Shown here: in pieces, positions 7,151-15,330 of the stretch
Layout of the letters: each line of letters starts with the position of its first letter
Position numbering within the stretch: position 1 is the stretch's first letter
Origin: Korarchaeum sp964519515
GTDB lineage: Archaea; Korarchaeota; Korarchaeia; Korarchaeales; Korarchaeaceae
Length of the DNA stretch: 43,035 nucleotides
Direction of reading: 5' to 3'
Assembly (NCBI GenBank): GCA_964519515.1
Contig: CAZFIJ010000069.1
Location: 1 to 43,035, forward strand
Notes under the pieces: model-generated
Database searches by the model: none
The model's input: only the letters and a program-made list of their open reading frames with translations
What the model was told of the DNA's origin: nothing
Translations under genes and position numbers: made by a program

Positions 7151-8059
7151 ATGATCGTGGCCCTCATGACAGCGTTAGTATCTGCTTTAGTATCTTACTT
7201 AACGACTGGAAGGTGGATAAGGATATCTGAGGAGAGGGGGATCGTCTCCAGAGACCTCCATAAGCCTTATGAAGCGAGTGCAGCTAAAATCGGAGGAATT
7301 CCTGTAGCATTAACATTCATAGTGGAGTCATCCATCCTCTCCATCCTCATGGATATTCCAAAACCCCTCTTAATGTTCCCAATATTCTTCTCATCGATCG
7401 GTCTCCTCGACGATTTAGTGAGCTTGAGGAATTCGGAGAAGATAATACTATCTGGCTTGCCCTTCTTACTCCTCTCATGGCTCTTCCCAAGTTTCGAACC
7501 ATTCAGCTCGGTATTCACGCAACCATTGACTCTATTCCTCTTAGGGACTTTCTACGTCAACTCAACAAATACTTACGCGGGCTTCAACGGGCTCGAGGCT
7601 GGGATCTCCCTCATAATATCCTCAGCGATTAGCTTCATACTCCTCATGGATGGGGAGTATGGAGGTTCCATCTACCTCCTCTCCCTCTCCTTCCTTCTCT
7701 TCTCATTTCTCCTATACAATTGGTATCCTGCTAGGGCTTTCCCCGGAAACGTGCTTACATTCATGTGTGGAGGGACTATAGGCGCTGTATCTTTCCTTTA
7801 TGGCCACTATTGGCCCCTGATAATACTCTCAATACCCCAGGGTCTGGACTTCCTACTGAAGCTCCTCAGTTGGAGGAAGACTAGTGAGAAAGTACCAACT
7901 AGAGTCTCCGGAGATGGCACTCTGATACCGCCACCTAACCTCTCGCTCCCCTCTTTACTCATGAGATTAGGAGTGAGGAGGGAGCCCCGGCTCGTCACCA
8001 CCCTTCTATCTATCGAGCTCCTCCTGGCCTTTACTCTTCTCATATATCTTCCAAGATAG
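7151..8059 (+). CDS. UDP-GlcNAc:dolichyl-phosphate GlcNAc-1-phosphate transferase-like protein (Alg7/AglH type)
   Basis: A 302-residue polytopic membrane protein of the GPT family. It has DLHKPYEASAAKIGG (about 36-50), SIGLLDDLVSL, NSTNTYAGFNGLEAG (about 137-151) and WYPARAFPGNVLTF. The AGxNGLEAG form of the third motif is that of eukaryotic DPAGT1/Alg7 rather than of bacterial MraY, which has an aspartate there. A role in starting N-glycan or surface glycan assembly on a dolichyl carrier is likely. The last 54 bases overlap the 3' end of gcvPB on the other strand. A divergent paralogue lies 36 bases upstream. Confidence 0.87.
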   Translation: MIVALMTALVSALVSYLTTGRWIRISEERGIVSRDLHKPYEASAAKIGGIPVALTFIVESSILSILMDIPKPLLMFPIFFSSIGLLDDLVSLRNSEKIILSGLPFLLLSWLFPSFEPFSSVFTQPLTLFLLGTFYVNSTNTYAGFNGLEAGISLIISSAISFILLMDGEYGGSIYLLSLSFLLFSFLLYNWYPARAFPGNVLTFMCGGTIGAVSFLYGHYWPLIILSIPQGLDFLLKLLSWRKTSEKVPTRVSGDGTLIPPPNLSLPSLLMRLGVRREPRLVTTLLSIELLLAFTLLIYLPR

Positions 8060-9544
8060 CCAGAGAGCCTTATTAGCGAAGCTCTCATCTATTCTAGTGA
8101 TGGCTGCTCTCTTAGGTGCGTTCATTACTTCCTCTGGCCTCTCATAAGCTCTCTCCTTTATCTTAATCATTGCCCCAACGTACCTATCTAGCTCCTCGAT
8201 ACTATCGCTCTCAGTAGGCTCTATCATCAAGCATTCCTGGACTATTTGGGGGAAGTACATCGTTGGAGGATGGAGTCCCTCGTCTATAAGGGCCTTAGAG
8301 AAATCTAACGCCCTTACACCAGTCTCCTTCTTTATCTTAGCTAAGGAGATCACGAACTCATGTTTGCAAGGCCTATCCCTACCATAAGGGACCTCGAATC
8401 CTGAATCCATGAGCTTCTTCCTGACGTAGTTCGCATTTAGGACAGCGATCGCTGCAGATTCCCTCACTCCCTCGCTCCCTAGCATCTTGAGGTAAGCCCA
8501 AGCCTTAATTAGTACCCCTACGTTTCCATAGAACATCCTGACCTTTCCGATGCTCTTAGGCAGATCGTAACTCAACTTATATCCTCCATTATCCCTCACT
8601 ATTATAGGAACCGGTAGGTAATCCTTGAGCTGATCCACGACCCCTACAGCCCCGGCCCCTGGCCCTCCCCCTCCATGAGGAGCTGAGAAAGTCTTATGTA
8701 TGTTCAAGTGAGCTACATCAACCCCCATATCGGATAGCCTGACCCATCCCATTATAGCGTTCAAGTTCGCCCCATCGTAGTATACATAACCGCCGTTAGC
8801 ATGTATGAGCTCGGATATCTCAACAATCCTATCCTCGAATATCCCTAAGGTATTTGGATTCGTTATCATTATCCCAGCAGTTCTCTCAGAGATAGATGCC
8901 TTTAATGCGTTCATATCGATAGTTCCCTCCTCCGATGGAGGTATCCTCACCACTCTGAATCCTGCCATCGCTGCGCTAGCGAAATTAGATCCGTGAGCTG
9001 TCTCAGGGATTATCATCTCATCCCTCCTCTCCCCGAGATCTGAGATCTTCTTCCTTATGATGAGGGCTCCGACAAATTCACCTTGAGCACCAGCTGCTGG
9101 TTGTAAAGTATAGTGGGGGAGGCCAGTTATCTTCGAGAGCATCTCTTGTAATTCATAGAGTATGCTGAGTAAGCCCTCAGTCAACTCCTCCGGGGAGTAG
9201 GGATGCATATCCCTCAGAGCTGGATGGTCCGCTACTCTCATGACGAGCTTCGGTGTGTACTTCATAGTGCAGGAGCCTAGCCAGTAAGGCCCGCTATCGA
9301 CTCCATAGTTCATCTGAGCCAGATGGTTGAAGTGCCTCGCTACCTCCGGTTCGCTGAGTCCGGGGAGCTTCAACTCCTTCCTAATTAGATCCTCCGGTAT
9401 TATCCTCTCTATCCCCCCTAGGAGCGACACTATCTCCTCCTCAGGCTCAGCTATCACCGTACCTCCTTCCGCTCTCCCTATCTCGAATAAGCTCGGCTCT
9501 AGTACGTTATTTCCTCTCATCCATCTAGCTTGTGAGAAGCTCAT
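8006..9544 (-). CDS. gcvPB: Glycine dehydrogenase (decarboxylating) subunit 2, P-protein beta
   Basis: The PLP-binding half of the split glycine decarboxylase, which removes CO2 from glycine and hands the aminomethyl group to lipoyl-GcvH. The PLP lysine is in HLNIHKTFSAPHGGGG (K284), and MNYGVDSGPYWLGSCTMKY near 79-97 is a family signature. At 512 residues it is a normal to slightly long subunit. It starts four bases inside gcvPA (ATGA overlap), so synthesis is coupled. Its 3' end overlaps the convergent GPT gene by 54 bases. gcvH is at 19998; no gcvT is in the window. Confidence 0.97.
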   Translation of the reverse strand: MSFSQARWMRGNNVLEPSLFEIGRAEGGTVIAEPEEEIVSLLGGIERIIPEDLIRKELKLPGLSEPEVARHFNHLAQMNYGVDSGPYWLGSCTMKYTPKLVMRVADHPALRDMHPYSPEELTEGLLSILYELQEMLSKITGLPHYTLQPAAGAQGEFVGALIIRKKISDLGERRDEMIIPETAHGSNFASAAMAGFRVVRIPPSEEGTIDMNALKASISERTAGIMITNPNTLGIFEDRIVEISELIHANGGYVYYDGANLNAIMGWVRLSDMGVDVAHLNIHKTFSAPHGGGGPGAGAVGVVDQLKDYLPVPIIVRDNGGYKLSYDLPKSIGKVRMFYGNVGVLIKAWAYLKMLGSEGVRESAAIAVLNANYVRKKLMDSGFEVPYGRDRPCKHEFVISLAKIKKETGVRALDFSKALIDEGLHPPTMYFPQIVQECLMIEPTESDSIEELDRYVGAMIKIKERAYERPEEVMNAPKRAAITRIDESFANKALWLSWKIYEKSKGQEELDR

Positions 9545-10905
9545 CCTTCCACCTCCCCCATCAGATCAACGAGCATATCTATCTCCTCCTTCCTATGCTT
9601 CTCTGTCGTCGAGAATAGGGCTATGTTCTTCCCCCTATCCATCTCAGGGAAGAGCCTCGAGACTATGAAACCTCCTAGTATCCCATTTGAGAGCAAATTC
9701 CTGTTTATCCTCTCCCATGGGACTGAGGAACTAACAGCAAGTTCCTTGAAGTTTATTCCGCTGAATGGTATCTTAAAACCTTTTATTTTGGATATCCTCT
9801 CCTTTAGGTAAGCAGTATTGTATAATATCTTCTCAGCGAGCTTCCTCAATCCATTAGGGCCGAGTAGAGCGATGTAAATTGCTGCCCTTATTGCTATGAG
9901 CGATGAGCTCGTCGTTATGTTAGAAGTAGCTTCTTCCTTCCTTATATGTTGCTCTCTCGTTTGAAGGACCATGCAGTAACCCCTTTGTCCGTCAACAGAC
10001 TTAGTCATCCCTATCAATCTCCCTGGGAGTTGTCTCACGAGTCTCATATCCATCCTGACGGCGAATATACCCAAGGAGGGACCACCGAAACTCATAGGGC
10101 TGCCGAGGTGCTGACCCTCACCGATGACGAGATCGGCACCTAGGTCTCCAGGAGGTCTTATTATCGCCGCTAGGATCGGATCTATTCCAATAACTGCGAG
10201 AGCTCCCTTCGAGTGAGCTATATTGACGATATCCTCAGCTCTCTCCTCTAAGATCCCATAGAAGTTGGGGAGCTCGATGTAAACCATCGCCACTGAGTCA
10301 TCTATCAGATTCTCTAAGCCCTCTAAATCGACTGTCCCTCTAACATCATCCATCGGTGCCTCGACTATCTCAGCGTCCACTGGATCTAAGTAAGTTCTCA
10401 AGACGAGCTTCCTCTCAGGATGTACGTTCGATGCAATTACTATCTTCTTCCTCTTCGTAACCCTTATCGAGAATCTACCTGCTTCTCCTAACGCTGAACC
10501 GAAATCGTAGAGAGAGGCGTTGACCACGTCCATTCCAAGGAGCTCGGCCATCAGTGATTGGTACTCGAAGAGAGCTTGAAGAACTCCTTGAGAGAACTCT
10601 GGCTGATAAGGAGTGTAAGATGTGTAGAACTCTTGCCTGGATGCGAGTTCATCTACCAGAGGGGGGATGTAGTGATCAGCCATGCCACCTCCTGTGAATA
10701 TGAGTTTCACCTTCTTGGAGAGCTTCGACTCGATCAGAGATTCTATCTCGATGTGATCGTTCCTTTTCCCTATTTCTGGAGGGGATTTAAGCAGGATCTC
10801 CTCTGGAACATCTGAATATAGTTCCTCTAAACTTTTCATCCCCAGAAAATCCAACATAGTCCTCTTGATAGGATCACTAGAGTTAGGTGAGAGGTGCGCT
10901 ATCAT
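9541..10905 (-). CDS. gcvPA: Glycine dehydrogenase (decarboxylating) subunit 1, P-protein alpha
   Basis: A 454-residue PLP-fold subunit lacking the PLP lysine, which pairs with GcvPB to form active glycine decarboxylase. Family landmarks include the N-terminal H.SPNSSD...ML region, YTPYQPEFSQGVLQALFEYQ (about 96-115), DFGSALGEA and GQHLGSPMSFGGPSLG. It is first in a two-gene operon. An AT-rich upstream region (10906-10930, TTACATACCTTTATAATTAG) offers TATA candidates. With GcvH, it points to glycine catabolism or one-carbon supply. Confidence 0.96.
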   Translation of the reverse strand: MIAHLSPNSSDPIKRTMLDFLGMKSLEELYSDVPEEILLKSPPEIGKRNDHIEIESLIESKLSKKVKLIFTGGGMADHYIPPLVDELASRQEFYTSYTPYQPEFSQGVLQALFEYQSLMAELLGMDVVNASLYDFGSALGEAGRFSIRVTKRKKIVIASNVHPERKLVLRTYLDPVDAEIVEAPMDDVRGTVDLEGLENLIDDSVAMVYIELPNFYGILEERAEDIVNIAHSKGALAVIGIDPILAAIIRPPGDLGADLVIGEGQHLGSPMSFGGPSLGIFAVRMDMRLVRQLPGRLIGMTKSVDGQRGYCMVLQTREQHIRKEEATSNITTSSSLIAIRAAIYIALLGPNGLRKLAEKILYNTAYLKERISKIKGFKIPFSGINFKELAVSSSVPWERINRNLLSNGILGGFIVSRLFPEMDRGKNIALFSTTEKHRKEEIDMLVDLMGEVEG

Positions 10906-11256
10906 CAGCTTATTACATACCTTTATAATTAGATGATTTCGCTCATCAGAGAGCCTCTATCATAATATGGCTGCAGTTGAAATATCTCTGTCATTATCAG
11001 ATCGCGATATAATATCCAAATTTATCTTCAACCTCCGCTTTTATATCGATGCTATGAGCGTCTATCGATGGAAGCTCCGACTGAGAGCTGGAGATCTCCC
11101 TCTGTTCTCGTGAAACTTTCATTTGTAACTCACAAAAGTAACATTCATTTATATAGGATAAGGCCGGTTCATAATGGTACTTCAGTTATCATATTCCGTT
11201 GAGCCCCTCTCTCCAGGATTAAAATATGGTATTCCCATTTTGGACCGGTGAGTTTC
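10906..11256. promoter_or_regulatory. 351-base intergenic region: promoters for gcvPA and the RHH-ftsZ operon, candidate operators
   Basis: No convincing gene lies here. For the plus-strand operon there are two TATA candidates: ATTTATATA (11148-11156) and TTAAAATAT (11218-11226), the second about 30-39 bases before the RHH start. The second is flanked by an imperfect inverted repeat, AAAATATGG...CCCATTTT (about 11221-11240), a plausible operator for the RHH protein itself. Upstream, 11116-11150 holds two copies of TTCATTT and of GTAAC. A 48-codon ORF at 10967 has no family resemblance and is not called. Confidence 0.45.
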
Positions 11257-11418
11257 ATGGTGGTGGTTTCCTTCCATATACCCAACTCCCTGATGAAGGA
11301 GTTGGAGAGACTAGTGGAGGAGGTCGGGTTCACGAGTAAGAGCGAGGCGATAAGAGAAGCTATAAGGCTTCTGATAAGGGAATACAAGAAGAAAAGCTCA
11401 GGGGGTGTTGCATATTGA
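11257..11418 (+). CDS. Ribbon-helix-helix transcription regulator, CdrS-like, upstream of ftsZ
   Basis: A 53-residue protein with the whole CopG/Arc ribbon-helix-helix fold: a beta strand VVVSFHIPN (2-10), helix 1 SLMKELERLVEEVG (11-24) and helix 2 SKSEAIREAIRLLIREYK (27-44). Such proteins bind DNA as dimers through the strand. A GGTGAG motif is well placed before the ATG. Its stop overlaps the TTG start of ftsZ (TTGA), so the two should be coupled. In Haloferax a short RHH protein, CdrS, is encoded with ftsZ2 and controls division genes; the layout here suggests a similar role, but orthology is inference. Confidence 0.8.
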   Translation: MVVVSFHIPNSLMKELERLVEEVGFTSKSEAIREAIRLLIREYKKKSSGGVAY

Positions 11419-12686
11419 TTTTTGCCGAGGAATCTGGATCCTCCCAAGCTAAGGAAATGCTAGATCTGTTCAGGAGGATATTCGATGGCCTCCCTCGAGA
11501 GAACTCTGGAAGCGAGAAGTTTAAAGTGAGTAAGGAGGAGAAGGGCAACTTAGGCGGGAAAAATCGCATAATAAGCTCGGATGACTTCCTGAGATCAGCG
11601 AGATCGGTGGAGATAGATGACCCTGATGATGAAGATTCGGTCACGGGCAACTTGATAATAGTGGGGGTGGGTGGCTGCGGCTCTAACACGATAGATAATA
11701 TAAGCAAACTGGGGATAAGGGGGATAAAGCTCGTCGCGATAAATACAGATAAAGTCCATTTAGATGGTATAAATGCCCCCTATAAAGTGCTGATAGGGGA
11801 TAGTATAACGCACGGCTTAGGGGCCGGGGGGAGGCCTGAGGTAGCTAGGGCTTGCGCTGAGCAAGATGCCCATAAGATATCGGATGCTCTAGGGAACAGG
11901 CCCGACCTCGTCTTCATAGCTGCTGGTATGGGGGGAGGAACGGGAACGGGCGCAGCTCCAGTAGTCGCTAAGATAGCTAAGGACAAGGGGGCGAAGATAA
12001 TAGCTTTCGTCACGCTCCCCTTCAGGACCGAGGGGAGGCATAAGTACAAGTTAGCTCAAGAGGGGATAAGGCAGCTCAGGAAGTGGGCTGATACAGTCGT
12101 CCTCATCTCTAATGATAAGTTACTGAAATTAGCTGGTGATAGGCCACTCGATGAGGCCTTCATGATAGCTGATATGACCCTAGCCGTCATGGTGAAAGGG
12201 ATAGCTGAGATAATAAGGAAGAGGACTATGGTAAATGTCGATCTGAATGATATAAGGACTCTGATGTCCGTAGGAGGGGTAGCTGCTGTAGGCATAGGGG
12301 AATCATCCGATCCCAAGAGGAGAGGGGAGGAGGCAGTCAAGATGGCCCTGAGGAACCAGTTGATAGAGATATCGCCTGAAGGAGCTAGAGGAGCTCTTGT
12401 CGTTGTTTACGGTGGGAAGAACATGAGGCTCACTGAGGTCCACCAGATAACGGAGATAGTAGCCTCTAAGATGTCGAGCGATGCGATAATAAAGATAGGC
12501 GCTGACATAGATGAATCGCTGGGGGACGGCGTGAGGGTGATATTGCTCCTCACTGGGATAAGGTCCCCGGACATGCTGGGTCCTGACGTACCTCTCAGGA
12601 CGGAGCCCCTCAGCGTTTCAATAGATGGGAAGTACGATCCAGTGGAGGCCCTTGAGGAGGTCCTCGGGAGCCCGTATGTCCTCTGA
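11415..12686 (+). CDS. ftsZ: Cell division protein FtsZ
   Basis: The tubulin-like GTPase that forms the division ring. The GTP-binding glycine loop is GMGGGTGTGAAP (about 171-182), the Rossmann entry is VGVGGCGSNT (83-92), and the T7 synergy loop has NVDLNDIRTLM (about 274-284) with its catalytic acids. The N-terminus carries about 75 extra residues, polar and acidic (DDPDDED). The TTG at 11415 overlaps the RHH stop; an ATG at 11457 is an alternative start. SepF, its membrane anchor in archaea, is at 31331. The next gene, XPD, has its own TATA box. Confidence 0.96.
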   Translation: MIFAEESGSSQAKEMLDLFRRIFDGLPRENSGSEKFKVSKEEKGNLGGKNRIISSDDFLRSARSVEIDDPDDEDSVTGNLIIVGVGGCGSNTIDNISKLGIRGIKLVAINTDKVHLDGINAPYKVLIGDSITHGLGAGGRPEVARACAEQDAHKISDALGNRPDLVFIAAGMGGGTGTGAAPVVAKIAKDKGAKIIAFVTLPFRTEGRHKYKLAQEGIRQLRKWADTVVLISNDKLLKLAGDRPLDEAFMIADMTLAVMVKGIAEIIRKRTMVNVDLNDIRTLMSVGGVAAVGIGESSDPKRRGEEAVKMALRNQLIEISPEGARGALVVVYGGKNMRLTEVHQITEIVASKMSSDAIIKIGADIDESLGDGVRVILLLTGIRSPDMLGPDVPLRTEPLSVSIDGKYDPVEALEEVLGSPYVL

Positions 12687-12729
12687 AAGTTTTTATAAAC
12701 CCTCTGAAATCTCTCACCATTAATTCTGA

Positions 12730-14454
12730 GTGAGCTCCCTCTCTGTGTGTAGGATAGAGGAGCACTTCCCCTATCCTAAGATGAGGAGGGGGCAAGCTGA
12801 GTTCATAGATGCCGTTCTGAGATCCCTTAAGGGAGGAATAAACGTTATTGAGGCTCCTAGTGGGTTAGGGAAGACCTCAGGGGTTCTATCCGCTATAAGT
12901 TGCCTTTCCGAGCTAGAGGGAGCTAAATTCATATATGCCGTGAGGACGCACAGTCAAGTCAGCAGGGTGATGGAGGAATGCATCAAGTTCCCCAGGATAA
13001 GGATGATCGCTCTGAGGGGGAAGGGGGAGCTCTGCATCAATTGGAAGGTCAGGAGAATTAAGAATAACTTCTTGATGAATATGAAATGTGAGGAACTCAG
13101 GAAATTGGGTAATTGTCCTTATTACCCATCTAAGATTAAAGAAGCGAGGAGATGTCACGATCCTATCCTCCTGAAGGGTGATTCCTGCCCATATTATGCA
13201 TCTCTGGGGATCATCAATGGATACGATGCAGTGGTCCTCTGCTACCCATATCTCTTCGAGGAGGAGCTTTACTCCGTACTCAAGGGCTTCGATCCAGACT
13301 ACCTGATAATAGATGAAGCTCACAACCTCAGGAAGTTCTGGCTCTCCCGCATCATAGTTACAGTAGAGTTAGAGAAGCTCGGGCGGGTCTTGAGCTCATT
13401 ATGCGAGAGGTGGGCAGATTTAATGAGATCTCTGCAGAGATCTGGTGTACAAAGCTTAGAGGTGCCGAGGAATTATCTCATCTACCTCCTCAGGGGATGC
13501 CTCTCATCTGCTCCTAAATCCTTCGAGCATTTCTCTAAGTGGATCTTGAGCGAATTAGAAGGATCTAAACGCATCATATTGGAGCCGCCGGATATGATAC
13601 TCCTCAAGGAAGTCGATGGGAGCTTGGAAGACTCCCTCAAGAGGTTCAAATCTGTCCTCCTGATCTCAGGGACTTGGAGCGAGGAAGTAGCGAGGGGAGA
13701 GATACTAGGGGAATTGAATTATGAGCGTATATCTTTAGACCGCTGGGGAGAGGTCGCATCATTCATCGTGAGGGATTTCACGACGAGGTTCGAGGAGAGG
13801 AGCAGACTAGAGTTCTACAGAGTAGCATCTACTTTAGCTGAACTCTCTGAAGCTGTAGTTGGGAATATGGGGATATTCGCCTCCTCATATGAGGTCCTTC
13901 AAGGCGTATTGGATGCCGGCTTTGAGAACATGGTTGAGAGACCTCTCTTCATTGAGAGGAAGGATATGGACTCGCATGAGCTATCTAGAATGATCTCAGA
14001 ATTCAAGAGTATGTCCCCTATCGGGGCTATCCTGCTCGGGGTCCAGGGAGGGAGGAGCAGCGAGGGGGAGGATTTCCCAGGGTTGCAGATGACTGCATCC
14101 ATAGTCCTGGGCCTCCAGTTATCTAAACCCAATACTTTAGGTAGAGTTCAAGAGATCTCATGGAAGAAGTACACGAAGCTGGAGGATCCAGTCTTGATAA
14201 ATGCCTGTAGATCCGCTGTTCAGGCAGCAGCTAGGCCAGTGAGATCTCAAGATGATATCGGCTTCATAGCTTTCGTAGATAGGAGGTTCTCCTATTGCTT
14301 GAGCATGATGCCCCCTTGGATGAGGAGGGGAATTAAGTACGTGAGGCTCGAGGACTTAGTCCCTTCAGCTCAGGAATTCTTTAATAGGAGATCTCCCATA
14401 ATCTTCAAGGGAACGGATGCTGCTGAAGATATACCCCCCTCAAGCGAAAGCTGA
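12730..14454 (+). CDS. xpd: XPD/Rad3-type iron-sulfur DNA helicase
   Basis: A 574-residue superfamily 2 helicase, a 5'-3' DNA unwinding enzyme used in repair. Walker A is APSGLGKTS (42-50) and the DEAH box is at 195-198. Four cysteines placed like the XPD 4Fe-4S ligands lie between them (C102, C120, C129 and C153, the last two in NCPYY and SCPYY). The C-terminal half is divergent but keeps LISGT (near 310) and GRVQE. The start is a GTG about 30 bases after TTTTTATAAA (12691-12700). It heads a run with an unknown gene, carS and a RadA-family gene. Confidence 0.93.
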   Translation: MSSLSVCRIEEHFPYPKMRRGQAEFIDAVLRSLKGGINVIEAPSGLGKTSGVLSAISCLSELEGAKFIYAVRTHSQVSRVMEECIKFPRIRMIALRGKGELCINWKVRRIKNNFLMNMKCEELRKLGNCPYYPSKIKEARRCHDPILLKGDSCPYYASLGIINGYDAVVLCYPYLFEEELYSVLKGFDPDYLIIDEAHNLRKFWLSRIIVTVELEKLGRVLSSLCERWADLMRSLQRSGVQSLEVPRNYLIYLLRGCLSSAPKSFEHFSKWILSELEGSKRIILEPPDMILLKEVDGSLEDSLKRFKSVLLISGTWSEEVARGEILGELNYERISLDRWGEVASFIVRDFTTRFEERSRLEFYRVASTLAELSEAVVGNMGIFASSYEVLQGVLDAGFENMVERPLFIERKDMDSHELSRMISEFKSMSPIGAILLGVQGGRSSEGEDFPGLQMTASIVLGLQLSKPNTLGRVQEISWKKYTKLEDPVLINACRSAVQAAARPVRSQDDIGFIAFVDRRFSYCLSMMPPWMRRGIKYVRLEDLVPSAQEFFNRRSPIIFKGTDAAEDIPPSSES

Positions 14455-14458
14455 TGCC

Positions 14459-14854
14459 ATGAGGAAGGAAGTCGAGGACATTCTCTATAGAGGGGAGAAG
14501 CTCACAATACTTTCATACGAGCCTAGGACCCTCAACATAATAGAGGGCCTCATAAGGGAGAGAGAGGACGTCCTCATAATCCCATCCTTCTCTTCCCCTA
14601 TCGTGACATCCTTAATGCTCTTCACGGATTCCCTTAAGTTCAGCTCAGGTCTCGTAGATGAGATCTTCGGTGCTTATCTTAGAGCAGCGAGCTCCTCTCC
14701 TGAGCCTTATAAACTCCAGAGATCCTTCCTCCTCCTACTCAATGTTATGAAATCGGTCGAGAGGCAGTGCGGATCCTCAGTCAGTATGTATACAGCAGAG
14801 AGCGAGATCCCTGAGTGGTTCCTCAGGATTTTCGATAGTGTAGAGGTGATATAA
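14459..14854 (+). CDS. Hypothetical protein between xpd and carS
   Basis: No family is recognised. From ATG 14459 the protein has 131 residues, mixed alpha/beta in character: a basic N-terminus (MRKEVEDILYRGEKL), a hydrophobic strand VLIIPSFSSP and helices rich in leucine and serine; it ends in IFDSVEVI. An earlier in-frame ATG at 14417 lies within xpd. It starts 4 bases after the xpd stop and shares one base with the carS start, so it is inside a tight operon. A partner in repair with xpd or the RadA-like protein is possible but unproven. Confidence 0.6.
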   Translation: MRKEVEDILYRGEKLTILSYEPRTLNIIEGLIREREDVLIIPSFSSPIVTSLMLFTDSLKFSSGLVDEIFGAYLRAASSSPEPYKLQRSFLLLLNVMKSVERQCGSSVSMYTAESEIPEWFLRIFDSVEVI

Positions 14855-15330
14855 TGGATCTCAACTTCGTATTTGAGGCTATTTGGTACGTACTTCCGTC
14901 TTACTTCGCTAATATGTCCCCAGTGCTCTTCGGAGGGGGGAGGCCCCTAGATATGGGCAAGAGCTTTAAGGACGGGAGGAGAATATTGGGAGATCACAAG
15001 ACGATAAGGGGATTCCTCTCAGGTATAATCGTCGGGACACTCGTCGGTTTAATCCAGGGAAGGTCTCTTCAGGGCTTCACTTTATCGCTAGGCGCTATGG
15101 TCGGGGATTGTTTCGGCTCCTTCATAAAGAGGAGGATCGGATTAGCGGAGGGGCAATCAGCCCCTCTACTCGATCAGGAAGGTTTCCTCGTATTCTCCCT
15201 GATTTTCGCTTATCCGATAGAGAGGATAGCTATTGAGTCCGTGATCTTCCTCCTGATCATAACGCCCATACTACATTTGATGACTAACTTCTTAGCGCAT
15301 GCGATTGGGATAAAGGAGGTAGCTCATTGA
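14854..15330 (+). CDS. carS: CDP-archaeol synthase
   Basis: An integral membrane CTP:2,3-di-O-geranylgeranyl-sn-glycerol-1-phosphate cytidylyltransferase, which makes CDP-archaeol, the precursor of polar archaeal lipids. The 158 residues show about five hydrophobic segments. Family motifs include YFANMSPVLFGG, the loop MGKSFKDGRRILGDHKTIRGF (about 31-51), GAMVGDCFGSFIKRR and LLDQEGF. It overlaps its upstream neighbour by one base and the RadA-family gene by one base (TGATG), an unexpected home for a lipid gene. Confidence 0.95.
   Translation: MDLNFVFEAIWYVLPSYFANMSPVLFGGGRPLDMGKSFKDGRRILGDHKTIRGFLSGIIVGTLVGLIQGRSLQGFTLSLGAMVGDCFGSFIKRRIGLAEGQSAPLLDQEGFLVFSLIFAYPIERIAIESVIFLLIITPILHLMTNFLAHAIGIKEVAH

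Noticed and set aside
10967..11113. 48-codon ORF MAAVEISLSLSD upstream of the RHH gene
   Set aside because: No ribosome-binding site, no family resemblance, and codon use unlike the neighbours; it lies in the promoter region.
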